64,000 bases of DNA from Oenanthe sinensis (Eukaryota; Streptophyta; Magnoliopsida; Apiales; Apiaceae): positions 2,423,001 through 2,487,000 of the forward strand of contig JAPMAC010000197.1 of the NCBI GenBank assembly GCA_028671895.1. Reading direction: 5' to 3'. Position numbers and translations under genes: made by a program. Below are positions 34,344 to 46,854 of this stretch, piece after piece (the stretch's first letter is position 1; the number at the start of each line of letters is the position of its first letter). The notes under the pieces were generated by a model. The model was given only the letters and a program-made list of their open reading frames with translations, ran no database searches and was not told the origin of the DNA.

Positions 34344-35145
34344 CCCTCTGTTAAGAATCTACATGTAATTTTATGATAACATTAATCTTAGAATCATAGA
34401 AATTTTATTTGATGTAACTGATCAATTGATATGAAAATTATAAATATCAATTGATCAGGAAACCATTCATCAGTTGAAGTGTTTATATGAATCAACAGAT
34501 AATTTGGACTGTAGCATAGGTGTACTTAGTCTATTTCAATCGATAAGGTGTAAATCAATTGATATTATTCTTGTCGATTGATGTTTGAGTCGATTGATAT
34601 AAATCATCAATTGATGTGTAAATTAAACTGTCAAATTGTAATTATTTGAAGATAGAAAATTGCATAAGTGAAGGATGATCGATTGATATTGAAGCATCGA
34701 TGGATGAGAGATCAATCGAAGAAGCCAAGTCAAGTATTGAAGACCATCAACTGATGTGAAGACCCATCGATTGATATATCGATTGATAACATCTATCAAT
34801 CGATAAGTCATTATTTATTAATCGATGGATATAAAGATCAATCGAAAAAGAACATCAGTTGATGGATTAAAGGATGGATCAATTGATATGCTTAACAGCA
34901 AATTATCAATTGATTGTGACAACACAGAAGGACTATCTGTTATAGATCCAGAGGACAAAAGTAAACCTATGGAAGATAGTCAAAGATGACTGTGAAGACT
35001 CAATATGTAGCTGTCTTTCAAGCCTATTTTCCTAAAAAAGAAAAATGTAAAAGAAAGGTAGATAGAAACAATCCTAGAATAGGAATTGTAAAACACACTT
35101 GTAGTATAAAAACAAGTGTAGTAGCATTGTTAGAAGAGAGACAAG

Positions 35146-36641
35146 TGTTAGGTCCAAATGATTGTAGAAGGGGGGGTTGAATACAATCTTTAATAAATAT
35201 TAAAATCTGTTTCGGATAATTTTTGATTAAATAATTTAAATTATTATCACGAAATAATAATCAAAGAAACACAGTTCAAGTAAAATACTTATATTAAACT
35301 TGAGGTTGGTTACAAGATTAAATCAGAAAATATTCACTAATTTAGCTCTTAAAATTCTAGAGAGATTTTGACATTAAATGCTCTTGAATTTTGATTTTAG
35401 CTGAATAGAAAGTTAATTGAATTATGAATAAAGCTACTGATCTTCTTGTATTTATAGGCAAATCTGGACTTGGGAGACTTTTTTTGCTCGGGGTGACTTT
35501 TTCTCCTCGGGGAGACTTTTTCTGGGCTTGAAGAGACTTTTGGAATTAAATGAAAAATCATTTAATTTGTTGTGGAAGACTTTCGCAGCTCGGGAAAACA
35601 TTTTATGCACTGAGAGACTTTTAATAAAATCGGGGAGACGTTTTGAAATGTCTCGGGGAGACTTTCAAAATGTCTTCTCGAGTATATATCTGTCGACATG
35701 CATGACATATGTAATGTACATCTTCTGTGTTTTCTTTCTTTTTTTTGTTTTCTTTTTGATTTAAATTCGGGGAGACTTTTGAAAAGTCTCCGGGAGACTT
35801 TTCAAAAGTCTTCCCGAGAAATGATCCGCCGACTTGAATTGTTAATAACATATATATATTCACTGACTTCTGCCTTCCTTTTGTTCTCTTCCTTTTTTTT
35901 TATTTCTTTTTTAATTAAATTCTATTTGTTTTATTATATATCTTATACATTAAATTAATTTTTTTTGAATTAATCTAAGTAAATAGGATACATAATAAAT
36001 TATCTTTTTGATAATAGAATTAAATTAAAGTCTTCTTCATTCTAAAATAATTCTAAATTAATTAATTTCTTAATCAATTTAAGGAATAAATTAATTCTGA
36101 TTGAATTAATTTACCAATTAAATTAACTAAATAATTTAATCAATTAATAGAGAATTAAATTAAAGTCTTGACTCCACAACCGGTGATGATATAATTTTAA
36201 ATCTTCTGTCTTCACACCAATGTCTGTAGCTGACCATTTCTTCTGTAGTAAAGAACCTTCTCTGTATTTTGCCAACACTCCGTGTACTGTCTGGTTCACG
36301 TGTGATTCACAACAAATAGAATACTTCACTTGACTTTTATAATGGTTCACTTCTGCTCCTTCTGATTTGACTACTTTTGTTGTCACACAATATTGAATCT
36401 TCTGACACTTGTAGCTTCTTCAAACTTAAATACTCCACTGAGGCATGATCAACTAAATTGAACTTCTTTCAATGTAGTACTGCTTCAAGTCTGTAGATTG
36501 ACTTTGATCTTCTTTTTCTTGTCAAATAATACCTGCTGAAGATTCCTGTGACAGATAATATATTTACTTACAAATTATCTATGTTTGAGTTGAGTTGTCA
36601 TCTCGCTAAACAAATAGGCTTCTAAACAGATGCCTTTCAAT
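35146..36641 (-). repeat. LTR of Y, minus orientation
   Basis: The repeat is 1496 bp. On the minus strand it starts TGAAAGGCATCTG and ends CATTTGGACCTAACA. It is very similar to the plus-oriented LTR at 52019-62252 (a few percent differences by eye). It carries GGAGACTTTT and AAAAGTCTCC motifs at 35465-35820. Confidence 0.85.
35465..35820. repeat. CGGGGAGACTTTT / AAAAGTCTCC inverted motif array in LTR Y
   Basis: About ten imperfect copies of CGGGGAGACTTTT and its complement, some facing each other closely (GGAGACTTTT-GAAAAGTCTCC near 35772-35792) so that they form near-perfect palindromes. The plus copy of the LTR has the same array at about 52835-53060, and it continues after element B at 61814-61930. 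Confidence 0.85.
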
Positions 36642-36659
36642 CTCCCCCTATTTATTTGT
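36642..36659 (-). promoter_or_regulatory. Polypurine tract of Y (minus-strand half)
   Basis: On the minus strand AAATAAATAGGGGGAGAT directly precedes LTR start TGAAAGGCATC. Confidence 0.8.
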
Positions 36660-37110
36660 TAAACAATAACAAGCAAATCACTAGAGGATAACTCAACTAA
36701 CAAACAAGAAAAAGATATAACAATAAAACTTGTAAATAAACAAACTTAGTTCTGGTTTATATTAAACATTGCCAGATTCAAACATTAATGATAACTACAA
36801 GATAGTTGTTCCTCTAGACTGAACAAATAGAACAAAGTTCTATCTTGACTTACCTATCATTACCAGCTTCAGAAGTATCAACTTCACCTTCTTCTAGAGT
36901 TTAACTTTTGTGACCAAGTGACATTGATACATCTTCATTGGCTGGTTTCTCTGGATCAGATTGTACATTTCCAGATTTCTTGAGTAACTGAAATGAAAGA
37001 TGTTTGTTCCTCTAGCACTGAACATATTATACAAGTAGTATTATCTTCATTTCTCAGACTCATCACTCCTCCTCCTTAGGATGGCAGGGATGAAGTCTTG
37101 TTCTCTTCTT
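36660..37110 (-). other. 3' untranslated region of Y, interrupted by element A
   Basis: On the minus strand it shares with 51866-52000 the stretch from ATCATTAA through TTTGAATCTGGCAATG to the polypurine tract. No ORF is apparent. It continues at 44541. Confidence 0.6.
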
Positions 37111-37115
37111 ATTAC

Positions 37116-38658
37116 TGTTGGGTTCCGAGGCATAAAACGCAGCGGATAAACGTAAATATAATGAAAAATTTCGGAACCCTAACGCAGGATCATGTATAAG
37201 ATTGGACGGATTATGGTGATAATCGAATCATACCTATTACGATCTTGAATGTCACGAACTCAACGGAGATCCTTGCTATCACGACTTGTGTCTTCTTCTC
37301 GAAAACACCTCTATGGTATCCACACGAGCACCTTCAAGAGCGTCTCACGATCTTGATTACGGAGTGGATGTACTAGCAAACCTTTGATAATTCGAATTGT
37401 CTTCCTGCCTCTTTGCTGCCTCTTCTAGGGTTTTTCTATCAAAACGTGTTGTGCCTCTTAACCCTACATTATCTATTTATAATGTTTGGTTAACAGGCCC
37501 ATAGCAGCAAAACCTAACCCATGTAGGTCTAGGAAAATAATAAAATGAATTTTATTATTTAATTAATAACTAAGTCATACTTAATTATTATGGGCAGAAA
37601 TACAATTCTAATTTGAATTTATATTATCTTAATTAATTAAGTCTCACTTAATTAATATAATAAAAATTCAAATAATTATCAATTAATTTAAATCTATAAT
37701 TTAAATTAACTATTCCTCTAAGTGCTTTTTGCGTGTGACCCTATAGGCTATTATTTAATTGGCAATAATTTTATTCTCCAATAAAATTATAAACAATGAG
37801 CGGCATCTAGTAATACATCATTGCTACCCAATTAAACAATAATTAAATCGTGATTCGATAAAACCTTTCATGATTAATGTTTCCATGTAATATAATCCTT
37901 TTAACCATATATATTATAGATTAAACTCGAGGCATGTATTTAGTCATCCTCTTCAACATTTAATCCGGGTTTACTTGATCCATGAGTAGACTATGAAAAC
38001 AAATCATTATTTGAGCACGGCCATGCATTTTATAGTCTCACTCAATCAAGAGGCCAATAATATCTCTCCTAATTATAGGAGGGTTAAATCCTTTATCTAT
38101 CATTCATATTTCTCATACGACTCATGATATACCCGATGTCCACTTTTATCATTACCCGGTCAAAGGTAACTTTTAATGTAGTCAAAGTATATTAATCCTC
38201 GTATAAAAATATAATGATCTCAAGTCAAAGGATCATTACACCATTATCACTGTGAGTCTTTCTTATGACTTTATTAAACATGAAGAATCTCACTGTGGGT
38301 CTGTCCAGTACCATGTACTCCTGCATGTACCTATGTGTTGACTTTAGTATCCCCATACTTATAACCAATGAGATGTAGTTATCTGTTAAACAACATACTA
38401 GTCTATTTATGTATTATTATTGTCCTATAATAATAATACTCGACTAGGGACATTTAAGAATATGATATATTATATAATCTCAAGTTCAAGTCATGTACTA
38501 AACTATACAATGTGTATCATGATTCTAAGGACATTTATTATGCTAACAAATATATCGCAGTAATTAAAGTCATAATAAATATGTTTATTGAATAATCAAT
38601 TGACATAAAGGTTTATCAAAATAAACATTGTATTGCCTCTAGGGCACCTACACCAACA
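37116..38658 (-). repeat. 3' LTR of element A (complete)
   Basis: The repeat is 1543 bp, bounded on the plus strand by TGTTGGGTTCCG and CACCAACA, and is followed by the polypurine complement ATCTCCCACTTG. Confidence 0.92.
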
Positions 38659-38670
38659 ATCTCCCACTTG
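38659..38670 (-). promoter_or_regulatory. Polypurine tract of element A
   Basis: CAAGTGGGAGAT on the minus strand, three bases after the gag-pol stop codon and directly before the LTR. The same sequence stands at 54608-54619 in element B. Confidence 0.75.
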
Positions 38671-38672
38671 CA

Positions 38673-41600
38673 CTAGAGCCAATCACCCATGTATCTAATA
38701 CCCATGGAACTAGTGTGACCGTCGTGCTTCTTCTGCGATAAGCCTTTGGTCAGTGGGTCTGCAATGTTATCATTTGTGTGCACTTTACATATGTGTATGT
38801 CACCCCTTTCATTAATCTCTCGAATGAGGTGATATCTCCTGAGTATGTGTTTGGTTCGGGAGTGAACTCTAGGTTCTTTAGCCTGTGCAATGGCTCCATT
38901 ATTATCGCAGTATAGATCAATGGGATCTGCGATCGATGGAACCACTCCCAAATCATTAATGAATTTTCGAATCCAAACAGCTTCCTTAGCCGCTTCACAA
39001 GCTGCAATGTACTCAGCCTCCATTGTAGAATCAGCTACTGTTTCTTGCTTTGAACTCTTCCAACTTACAGCACCTCCGTTTAGACAAAACACAAAACCAG
39101 ATTGTGATACAGTATCATCCCTGTCTGTTTGGAAACTTGCATCGGTGTAACCTTTTACAACCAGTTTCTCCTCTCCTCCATACACCAAGAATGAATCTTT
39201 AGTCCTTTTCAAGTACTTTAGAATATTCTTGACAGCCGTCCAGTGACCTTCACCTGGATTAGATTGGTATCTGCTCGTCATGCTTAAAGCATACGAAACA
39301 TCTGGGCGAGTACATACCATTGCATACATGATGGATCCAATTGCTGAGGCATATGGAACCTTACTCATGCGGTCCTTGTCATCCAATGATTTCGGACACT
39401 GATCTTTAGAGATCGTTATCCCTTGAGATACGGGGACATATCCCCTTTTTGCATTTTGCATACCAAAACGATGCAAAACCTTTTCGATGTATGTACTCTG
39501 ACTTAGACCGATCATCCTTCTAGATCTATCCCTATAGATCCTCATTCCTAGAATGTAGGATGCTTCTCCTAAGTCTTTCATAGAGAAGTTGCTCCCTAAC
39601 CAAATCTTAACAGCCTTGAGAGAAGGTATGTCATTCCCCATTAGTAGTATATCATCAACATATAGTACTATGAATGCCACATGGCTCCCACTAACCTTCT
39701 TGTAAACACAAGGTTCATCTTCGTTTTGAACAAAGCCATACTCCTTGACTGTTTCATCAAAACGGATATTCCATCTCCTAGAGTCTTGCTTCAATCCATA
39801 AATGGATCTACGTAATTTACATACCTTGCTAACATTCCTTGGATCGACAAAACCTTCAGGTTGTGTCATGTACACATCCACATCCTCTTCAAGGATTCCG
39901 TTAAGGAAGGCTGTTTTGACATCCATTTGCCAAATTTCATAATCATGGAATGCTGCAATAGCAAGCAAAATCCTTATGGACTTGACCATAGCCACTGGTG
40001 AGAAAGTCTCATCATAGTCAATACCATGAATTTGTCTGAAACCTTTTGCAACCAGCCTTGCTTTATAGGTCTGAACATTTCCATCCATGTCAGTTTTCTT
40101 CTTGAAAACCCATTTGCACCCTATGGGTTTTACCCCTTCAGGTGGATCAACCAAGGTCCATACTCGGTTTTCGTACATGGAATCCATCTCGGATTTCATG
40201 GCTTCTAGCCATCTCTTAGAGTCTGGACTGTTCGTAGCATCTTGGTATGTGAGAGGCTCATCTTCGTCTATGAGCATCAAATCACCACATTGAGTCAAGA
40301 GAAATCCATATCTCTCTGGCTCATGGCGAATTCTACCAGTTCTACGAACAACCTGTGTTTGTTGAGCATTATCATTATCCTGCTCTTGTTCCACTTCAGG
40401 TTCAATGCTATTTTGTGGTTCTCGATCTTCATCGAGGTCTATAGTTCTCCCACTGTTTCTTTTGGAAACAAAATCTCTTTCCATGAAAACAGCATCTCGA
40501 GCAATGAACACTTTCTGCTCAGTAGGACTATAGAAATAGTACGCCTTTGTTTCCTTAGGGTATCCCACAAAATTGCACTCTTCAGATTTAGGTCCAAGCT
40601 TGTCAGATACTTGACGCTTCACAAACGCCTTGCATCCCCAAACTTTCATAAAGCTCATGCCTGACCGTTTCTTCTCCCATATCTCATATGGAGTCTTTTG
40701 AACCTTCTTAGTAGGAACACGGTTAAGTGTGAAAGCCGCTGTTTCTAGAGCATAACCCCAGAAACTAATTGGAAGATCTGCATGACTCATCATCGATCGC
40801 ACCATGTCCAACAAGGTGCGATTTCTCCTCTCTGAAACTCCATTCCATTGAGGTGTACCTGGCGGAGTGAGTTGTGATACAATACCACACTCCTTTAAAT
40901 AATCTTTAAATTCAGTGCTCAAGTATTCTCCTCCACGATCAGATCGTAAGATTTTAATACTTGCACCTCCGCCAATTTGCTTTTCTACTTCAGCCTTGTA
41001 TTCTTTGAACTTTTCAAAAGAATCGGATTTATTCTTCATAAGATATACATATCCATATCTACTGAAATCATCAGTAAATGTTATGAAGTAGTAGTAGCCT
41101 CCTCTAGCCATCACACGCATTGGGCCACATACATCACTATGTATTAGCTCCAAACGTTCAGTGGCCCTTTGACCCTTACTAGTGAAAGGGGCTTTAGTCA
41201 TTTTACCAAGCAAACAAGATTCGCATTCTTGGTATGATTCAAAATCAAACTTATCCAAATATCCATCCTTATGTAATTTGGATATGCGTTTCTCATTTAT
41301 ATGGCCTAGACGACAATGCCAGAGGTATGTTTGATTTGAGTCATTAACTTTAAGTCGTTTGTTTTCTATATTACAGACAGGATTATCTAAGTCAAGAACA
41401 TATAAACCATTAAACAAACGCGCAACACCATAGGTTAAATCATTCAAAGCAAAAGAGCAACTGTTGTCCTTTATTGTAAACGAAAAACCTTTCTTGTCCA
41501 AACAAGAAACATAAATAATGTTTCTGCGAATTGCAGGCACGTAATAACAATTCTCCAGTTCTAAAACTAGCCCAGAGGGCAAAGATAAATAATAGGTTCC

Positions 41601-42638
41601 TACAGCTAATGCAGCAACTCTTGCTCCGTTGCCAACTCGTAGGTCCATTTCTCCTTTAGCCAATGTCCTACTTCTCTGCATTTCCTGCACATTTATACAA
41701 ATGTGAGAAGCACATCCGGTATCCAATACCCAAGATGTAGAAATAGACAGATTGACTTCTATAACATATATACCTGAATTAGAAGCTTGCTCAGCCCTCT
41801 TCTTCTTCAGATCCTCCAAGTAAACTGAACAGTTTCTCTTCCAGTGACCAGTTTTCTTACAGTAGTGACATTCACCCTTAGCGACCCCACCTTTAGGCTT
41901 TAAAGCCTGTTTAGGACCTGACTTTGGCTTGGGTGTAGAATCAGAACCTGTCTTCTTCTTACCCTTCCACTTGCCTTTCCCTTTGGCCTTACCTTTATTG
42001 CCCACCATCAGTATGGGAGCGGGTTCAACCGTCTTCATGTTGGTCTCATATGTTCTCAACATAGCCAACAATTCAGTAGGTGTTTTGTCAAATTCATTCA
42101 TATTGTAGTTCATAACAAACTGAGTGAATTTGTTGTTCAAAGAATTCAAGATTAGGTCAATACCAGTTTCCGGACCAATCGGGAAACCCAAAGTATCAAG
42201 ATACTCAATGTAACCAATCATCTTCAGAACATGTGGGCCAACTGGTTCACTTGCCCCTTGTTTGCAGTTAAAGAGTGACTTGCTCGTGTTGAACCTTTCT
42301 TGACGAGTTTGGCTTGCAAACATGCTTTGCAAGTGCTCATTGATAGTATATGCATCCATATGCACATGTTGTCTTTGAAGCTCAGCACTCATAGTTGCCA
42401 ACATAAGACATGCAACATCAGTTGCATCATTCTCATCCTTTGTGTGGGCCGCTCGTTCCTCAACAGTAGCGCCCTCAGGAAGGGGACCTGCCGGAGGAAT
42501 ATCAATGACATGAAGCTTGCGCTCCTGCCTGAGGACAATCCTCAAATTCCTCTGCCAGTCTAGGAAGTTGTTTCCTCCTGTCAGCTTATCCTTCTCAAGG
42601 ACAGATCGTACGGATAGTGTGTTTGTGTTGTTTGTCAT
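38673..42638 (-). CDS. gag-pol polyprotein of Ty1-copia element A, complete open frame (1321 aa)
   Basis: The likely start is the ATG at 42638; an in-frame ATG lies 28 codons upstream but the conserved gag-like sequence begins here. Domains in order: gag with LTGGNNFLDWQRNLRIVL (about 20-36); zinc knuckle CHYCKKTGHWKRNC (257-270); aspartic protease DTG (306-308); integrase HHCC region (about 441-475) and core with Asp502, Asp567 and Glu603; reverse transcriptase with YVDD (993-996); RNase H with YTDASF, MEAEYIA and YCDNN near the C-terminus. The order protease-integrase-RT-RNase H is that of Ty1-copia. There are no stops or frameshifts. One conserved RT motif normally read as GLKQASR is GLKQDSR here (near 950), a change that might weaken the enzyme. 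The protein could in principle act in trans, although this copy lacks its primer site. Confidence 0.93.
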   Translation of the reverse strand: MTNNTNTLSVRSVLEKDKLTGGNNFLDWQRNLRIVLRQERKLHVIDIPPAGPLPEGATVEERAAHTKDENDATDVACLMLATMSAELQRQHVHMDAYTINEHLQSMFASQTRQERFNTSKSLFNCKQGASEPVGPHVLKMIGYIEYLDTLGFPIGPETGIDLILNSLNNKFTQFVMNYNMNEFDKTPTELLAMLRTYETNMKTVEPAPILMVGNKGKAKGKGKWKGKKKTGSDSTPKPKSGPKQALKPKGGVAKGECHYCKKTGHWKRNCSVYLEDLKKKRAEQASNSGIYVIEVNLSISTSWVLDTGCASHICINVQEMQRSRTLAKGEMDLRVGNGARVAALAVGTYYLSLPSGLVLELENCYYVPAIRRNIIYVSCLDKKGFSFTIKDNSCSFALNDLTYGVARLFNGLYVLDLDNPVCNIENKRLKVNDSNQTYLWHCRLGHINEKRISKLHKDGYLDKFDFESYQECESCLLGKMTKAPFTSKGQRATERLELIHSDVCGPMRVMARGGYYYFITFTDDFSRYGYVYLMKNKSDSFEKFKEYKAEVEKQIGGGASIKILRSDRGGEYLSTEFKDYLKECGIVSQLTPPGTPQWNGVSERRNRTLLDMVRSMMSHADLPISFWGYALETAAFTLNRVPTKKVQKTPYEIWEKKRSGMSFMKVWGCKAFVKRQVSDKLGPKSEECNFVGYPKETKAYYFYSPTEQKVFIARDAVFMERDFVSKRNSGRTIDLDEDREPQNSIEPEVEQEQDNDNAQQTQVVRRTGRIRHEPERYGFLLTQCGDLMLIDEDEPLTYQDATNSPDSKRWLEAMKSEMDSMYENRVWTLVDPPEGVKPIGCKWVFKKKTDMDGNVQTYKARLVAKGFRQIHGIDYDETFSPVAMVKSIRILLAIAAFHDYEIWQMDVKTAFLNGILEEDVDVYMTQPEGFVDPRNVSKVCKLRRSIYGLKQDSRRWNIRFDETVKEYGFVQNEDEPCVYKKVSGSHVAFIVLYVDDILLMGNDIPSLKAVKIWLGSNFSMKDLGEASYILGMRIYRDRSRRMIGLSQSTYIEKVLHRFGMQNAKRGYVPVSQGITISKDQCPKSLDDKDRMSKVPYASAIGSIMYAMVCTRPDVSYALSMTSRYQSNPGEGHWTAVKNILKYLKRTKDSFLVYGGEEKLVVKGYTDASFQTDRDDTVSQSGFVFCLNGGAVSWKSSKQETVADSTMEAEYIAACEAAKEAVWIRKFINDLGVVPSIADPIDLYCDNNGAIAQAKEPRVHSRTKHILRRYHLIREINERGDIHICKVHTNDNIADPLTKGLSQKKHDGHTSSMGIRYMGDWL

Positions 42639-43109
42639 TATTCGGTATCTACAATGATAAAAGCACAAAATAAACATTAGATTGTCTGAGTTATTTATTA
42701 TGTTCAAATGATTATGATACATTCATAATATATCTCCCACTATTTTTATCAAATCAATAGCCCTTACTATTAATTTGGAAAGTATATCCCATAATTCTTT
42801 CTAGTGAGCCAAGATCCATATTTCGTCATGTCTTAAGTCAACCACTAGAAGTCCTTAAGAATGATTATTTAGGTAGACAACATTTGTCAATTATATCATA
42901 TATAATTCTTGGATAGTTTGGTGAGCAACGATTGATCTTATCTATCTAATAGATTTTTAACCAAACTCCATGCTTCTAAGTTCATAATTGTTGAATATAA
43001 CCGTTTACTTTCACCTTATTATGACGACTCAGTTAAGTTTGACCCAATGATACAACGGCCGAATATAACCGTTTATATTCGTCGCATCTCACCACGATAG
43101 ATAGGAGTC
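42639..43109 (-). other. Remaining leader of element A
   Basis: Non-coding. It aligns closely with 58110-58560 of element B (for example TTAATTTGGAAAGTATATCC and TTTCTAGTGAGCCAAGATCC). It breaks off at GATAGGAGTCC, where B continues for another 1.7 kb to its primer site. Confidence 0.75.
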
Positions 43110-44535
43110 CCTATTACGATCTTGAATGTCACGAACTCAACGGAGATCCTTGCTATCACGACTTGTGTCTTCTTCTCGAAAACACCTCTATGGTATCCAC
43201 ACGAGCACCTTCAAGAGCGTCTCACGATCTTGATTACGGAGTGGATGTACTAGCAAACCTTTGATAATTCGAATTGTCTTCCTGCCTCTTTGCTGCCTCT
43301 TCTAGGGTTTTTCTATCAAAACGTGTTGTGCCTCTTAACCCTACATTATCTATTTATAATGTTTGGTTAACAGGCTCATAGCAGCAAAACCTAACCCATG
43401 TAGGTCTAGGAAAATAATAAAATAAATTTTATTATTTAATTAATAACTAAGTCATACTTAATTATTATGGGCAGAAATACAATTCTAATTTGAATTTATA
43501 TTATCTTAATTAATTAAGTCTCACTTAATTAATATAATAAAAATTCAAATAATTATCAATTAATTTAAATCTATAATTTAAATTAACTATTCCTCTAAGT
43601 GCTCTTTGCGTGTGACCCTATAGGCTATTATTTAATTGGCAATAATTTTATTCTCCAATAAAATTATAAACAATGAGCGGCATCTAGTAATACATCATTG
43701 CTACCCAATTAAACAATAATTAAATCGTGATTCGATAAAACCTTTCGTGATTAATGTTTCCGTGTAATATAATCCTTTTAACCATATATATTATAGATTA
43801 AACTCGAGGCATGTATTTAGTCATCCTCTTCAACATTTAATCCGGGTTTACTTGATCCATGAGTAGACTATGAAAACAAATCATTATTTGAGCACGGCCA
43901 TGCATTTTATAGTCTCACTCAATCAAGAGGCCAATAATATCTCTCCTAATTATAGGAGGGTTAAATCCTTTATCTATCATTCATATTTCTCATACGACTC
44001 ATGATATACCCGATGTCCACTTTTATCATTACCCGGTCAAAGGTAACTTTTAATGTAGTCAAAGTATATTAATCCTCGTATAAAAATATAATGATCTCAA
44101 GTCAAAGGATCATTACACCATTATCACTGTGAGTCTTTCTTATGACTTTATTAAACATGAAGAATCTCACTGTGGGTCTGTCCAGTACCATGTACTCTTG
44201 CATGTACCTATGTGTTGACTTTAGTATCCCCATACTTATAACCAATGAGATGTGGTTATCTGTCAAACAACATACTAGTCTATTTATGTATTATTATTGT
44301 CCTATAATAATAATACTCGACTAGGGACATTTAAGAATATGATATATTATATAATCTCAAGTTCAAGTCATGTACTAAACTATACAATGTGTATCATGAT
44401 TCTAAGGACATTTATTATGCTAACAAATATATCGCAGTAATTAAAGTCATAATAAATATGTTTATTGAATAATCAATTGACATAAAGGTTTATCAAAATA
44501 AACATTGTATTGCCTCTAGGGCACCTACACCAACA
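43110..44535 (-). repeat. 5' LTR of element A, truncated
   Basis: Colinear with 37233-38658. The 117 bp that should hold the U5 end next to the primer site are missing. The breakpoint has only a CC overlap. Confidence 0.9.
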
Positions 44536-44540
44536 ATTAC

Positions 44541-46177
44541 CACTTCTCCTCTGTTTCTCCAACTCCTATCTTCACTTCTCACCCAAGGTGAATTCATTCT
44601 CCTCTTACGTGAATTATCCAACCAATTTAATAGAGTTAACAACAGACATGGCATACATACAGCATTAAACCATCGCAGATATAAAAAATGCAAACTATGA
44701 CATGTTATGCATTTTAGAAAATCCGGTTAATCCTATATACAAGAATTTTCTAAAATCAAATGGAATAGAAGAATTAATGAATAATCACTAGTTCTTATCC
44801 AATCGAAGCATGTTGTTATTTACCCCCTTTTTTGTTCAACAATGGAGTAATCCTCTTCTAGTAAAAAGACTTTTTTCAACAATTCTCCATTTTGGATCTT
44901 GTTCAACACTTCTTCCTTTTTGGATCTTGTTCAAACTTTCCTCCTATTTGGATCTTGTTTAAACTTCTCCCCCTTTGTTGAGTAATCCTCTTCAGAATCC
45001 TTAATATCAGAAGAAATTTCTTTCCCCTTAGTTGAGTAACATTAGAAATCTGTAACAGGGAATTGGGAATGGGATTTGGTAATTGTGCTAGTGTGTGATT
45101 TTACTTTGTGTTTCTCACAAGTGTTTCGCTCATATACTCTCTAAGTGTTTCACTCATAGAATATATATTTTCACTCTTTCTCACTTGTGTTTCACTCTTT
45201 TCTCACAACACTGTTTCTCTCTTAGTACGGATGACACAGTCTTTTGTACTTGCAAGAAAGATCACCATAGCCCCTTCAAGAGAGGTCACTGGTGGTGCAA
45301 TGGGGTTTCGTAAATCCCCGTCCTCAATTGAATCCATTAAAATATTTGACTTTAAAAACTGAATTGTTTCAGGAATAGATTCAATGAGTTACTGATCATC
45401 TAAGATGATCTATTCCGTTAGGAATCCAGATATGTTCCATCTGGGGAGGGAGACAAGGATCTATAATGTAGCAAATGATCCAAGTTTCCTCCTGATACCT
45501 ATGAAGGCATGTTGATTCAGTCAGAATCATTAATCATTCTCCCTTCCTTGATATGAAAGTTTAGAATAATTGCTTCCGTCAATTCATCCTTAGTGTGTGA
45601 TAATCCTTACAGTGCATTTGAATATTACATATATGGTTTACAGTGTTTGAGAGTGTCTAGATGAAGTTGACTCTTTACAAATGGCCTTGGCTGACAGGCC
45701 AAATTCAATAGACTCATCATATTAAGATGATGAACCTAGTAACAGTTTTGCCATTTGTAAATCTATACCCTTTTGGGAGGATATAAATTAGTTAGCAGTT
45801 GCCTTGGTTTCAATTTCATATTCTAACTAGAGGCAGAGCTGCTGGAACACTCATAGATACTTCTCTTTTCTAGTGCACTGGAGGCACTTACTCTATCACC
45901 CTCTTTAGTTGATAAAACTTTTCTTTTCAGGGATTTAGTAGATGAAGTTGTATCTGTTTGAGTGTTTGTGTTTCTATGATCTGTGTTAGAGAATGTAGGT
46001 TTACAATCCCTTGATCTCGTCCTATAGCCACTGAGGGCTCAATATATCAATTGTAATATATTTATATCAATTGATTAGAGAATATATTAAGATCGAGATT
46101 ACCTGCTTTTACCTTGAGTCGATTGCTCTTGTTTGGCAGAACACAGATATGCTTTTATTATTAGTGATTTTCAGATA

Positions 46178-46236
<59 letters not shown>

Positions 46237-46819
46237 CACTAACAACAAAAATTACAATTAATTGCAATGAAATAATAACAAATTATCAATACATGATAAT
46301 TAATAATAATTTCAAAAAGCAAGTAATTATTCTTATAATATCTTATCGTATTAAAATTCTGAAACTAATAAACATTTAATTGTTTCAATTCATAATTTTA
46401 ATAAGATAAAATATCATCGCTAAATACTAAATAATCATAGAAATGAAAATTAGCACTTAACTTCATACAATATATGTAATAATTGTTACTCAAGCATATG
46501 ACAATTATACTCATAACAATTATCAGTGATATATGTAAGATCGAGAAAATAAATGTAAAGAAATTCATAAGTCCTTTAAATATTGACATTTAATATTTAT
46601 GATTCTTAGAACAATTTCTCGTAAACGAAAAAAAAAAACTATAAAATAAAAAATAAAAATAAACTTACACACATATATATAGAAATAATGATACTAAAAA
46701 TTTGAAAATAAAAACAATATGTACCAATAGTTGAAAAACAAAAATAATAAAGATATATGTACAGTATATATGCCAATTAAATAAAAATGTACAAAGTTCT
46801 ATTAACCTATTTATTAAAC

Positions 46820-46854
<35 letters not shown>

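Larger units (their letters stand above)
37116..44535 (-). mobile_element. Ty1-copia element A (7420 bp) with intact gag-pol but no primer-binding site
   Basis: Target duplication ATTAC at 37111-37115 and 44536-44540. The left (3') LTR is 37116-38658 and the right (5') LTR is truncated, 43110-44535. The aligned 1426 bp of LTR have the same length with no indels, and I counted about eight substitutions, so the insertion is young. One uninterrupted gag-pol frame lies between. The primer-binding site, most of the leader and the first 117 bp of the right LTR (in plus-strand order) are gone: the sequence jumps at 43110 from leader to LTR. Element B, of the same family, shows what is missing (58561-60273). 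Confidence 0.9.

Noticed and set aside
36144..36386. An 80-aa ORF inside the Y LTR that is conserved at 52272-52514
   Set aside because: The two LTR copies are nearly the same over their whole length, so conservation of the ORF adds no evidence. It has no recognisable domain.
44400..44700. Minus-strand ORF at 44493-44693
   Set aside because: It crosses the end of element A and the target duplication, so it is a chance frame.
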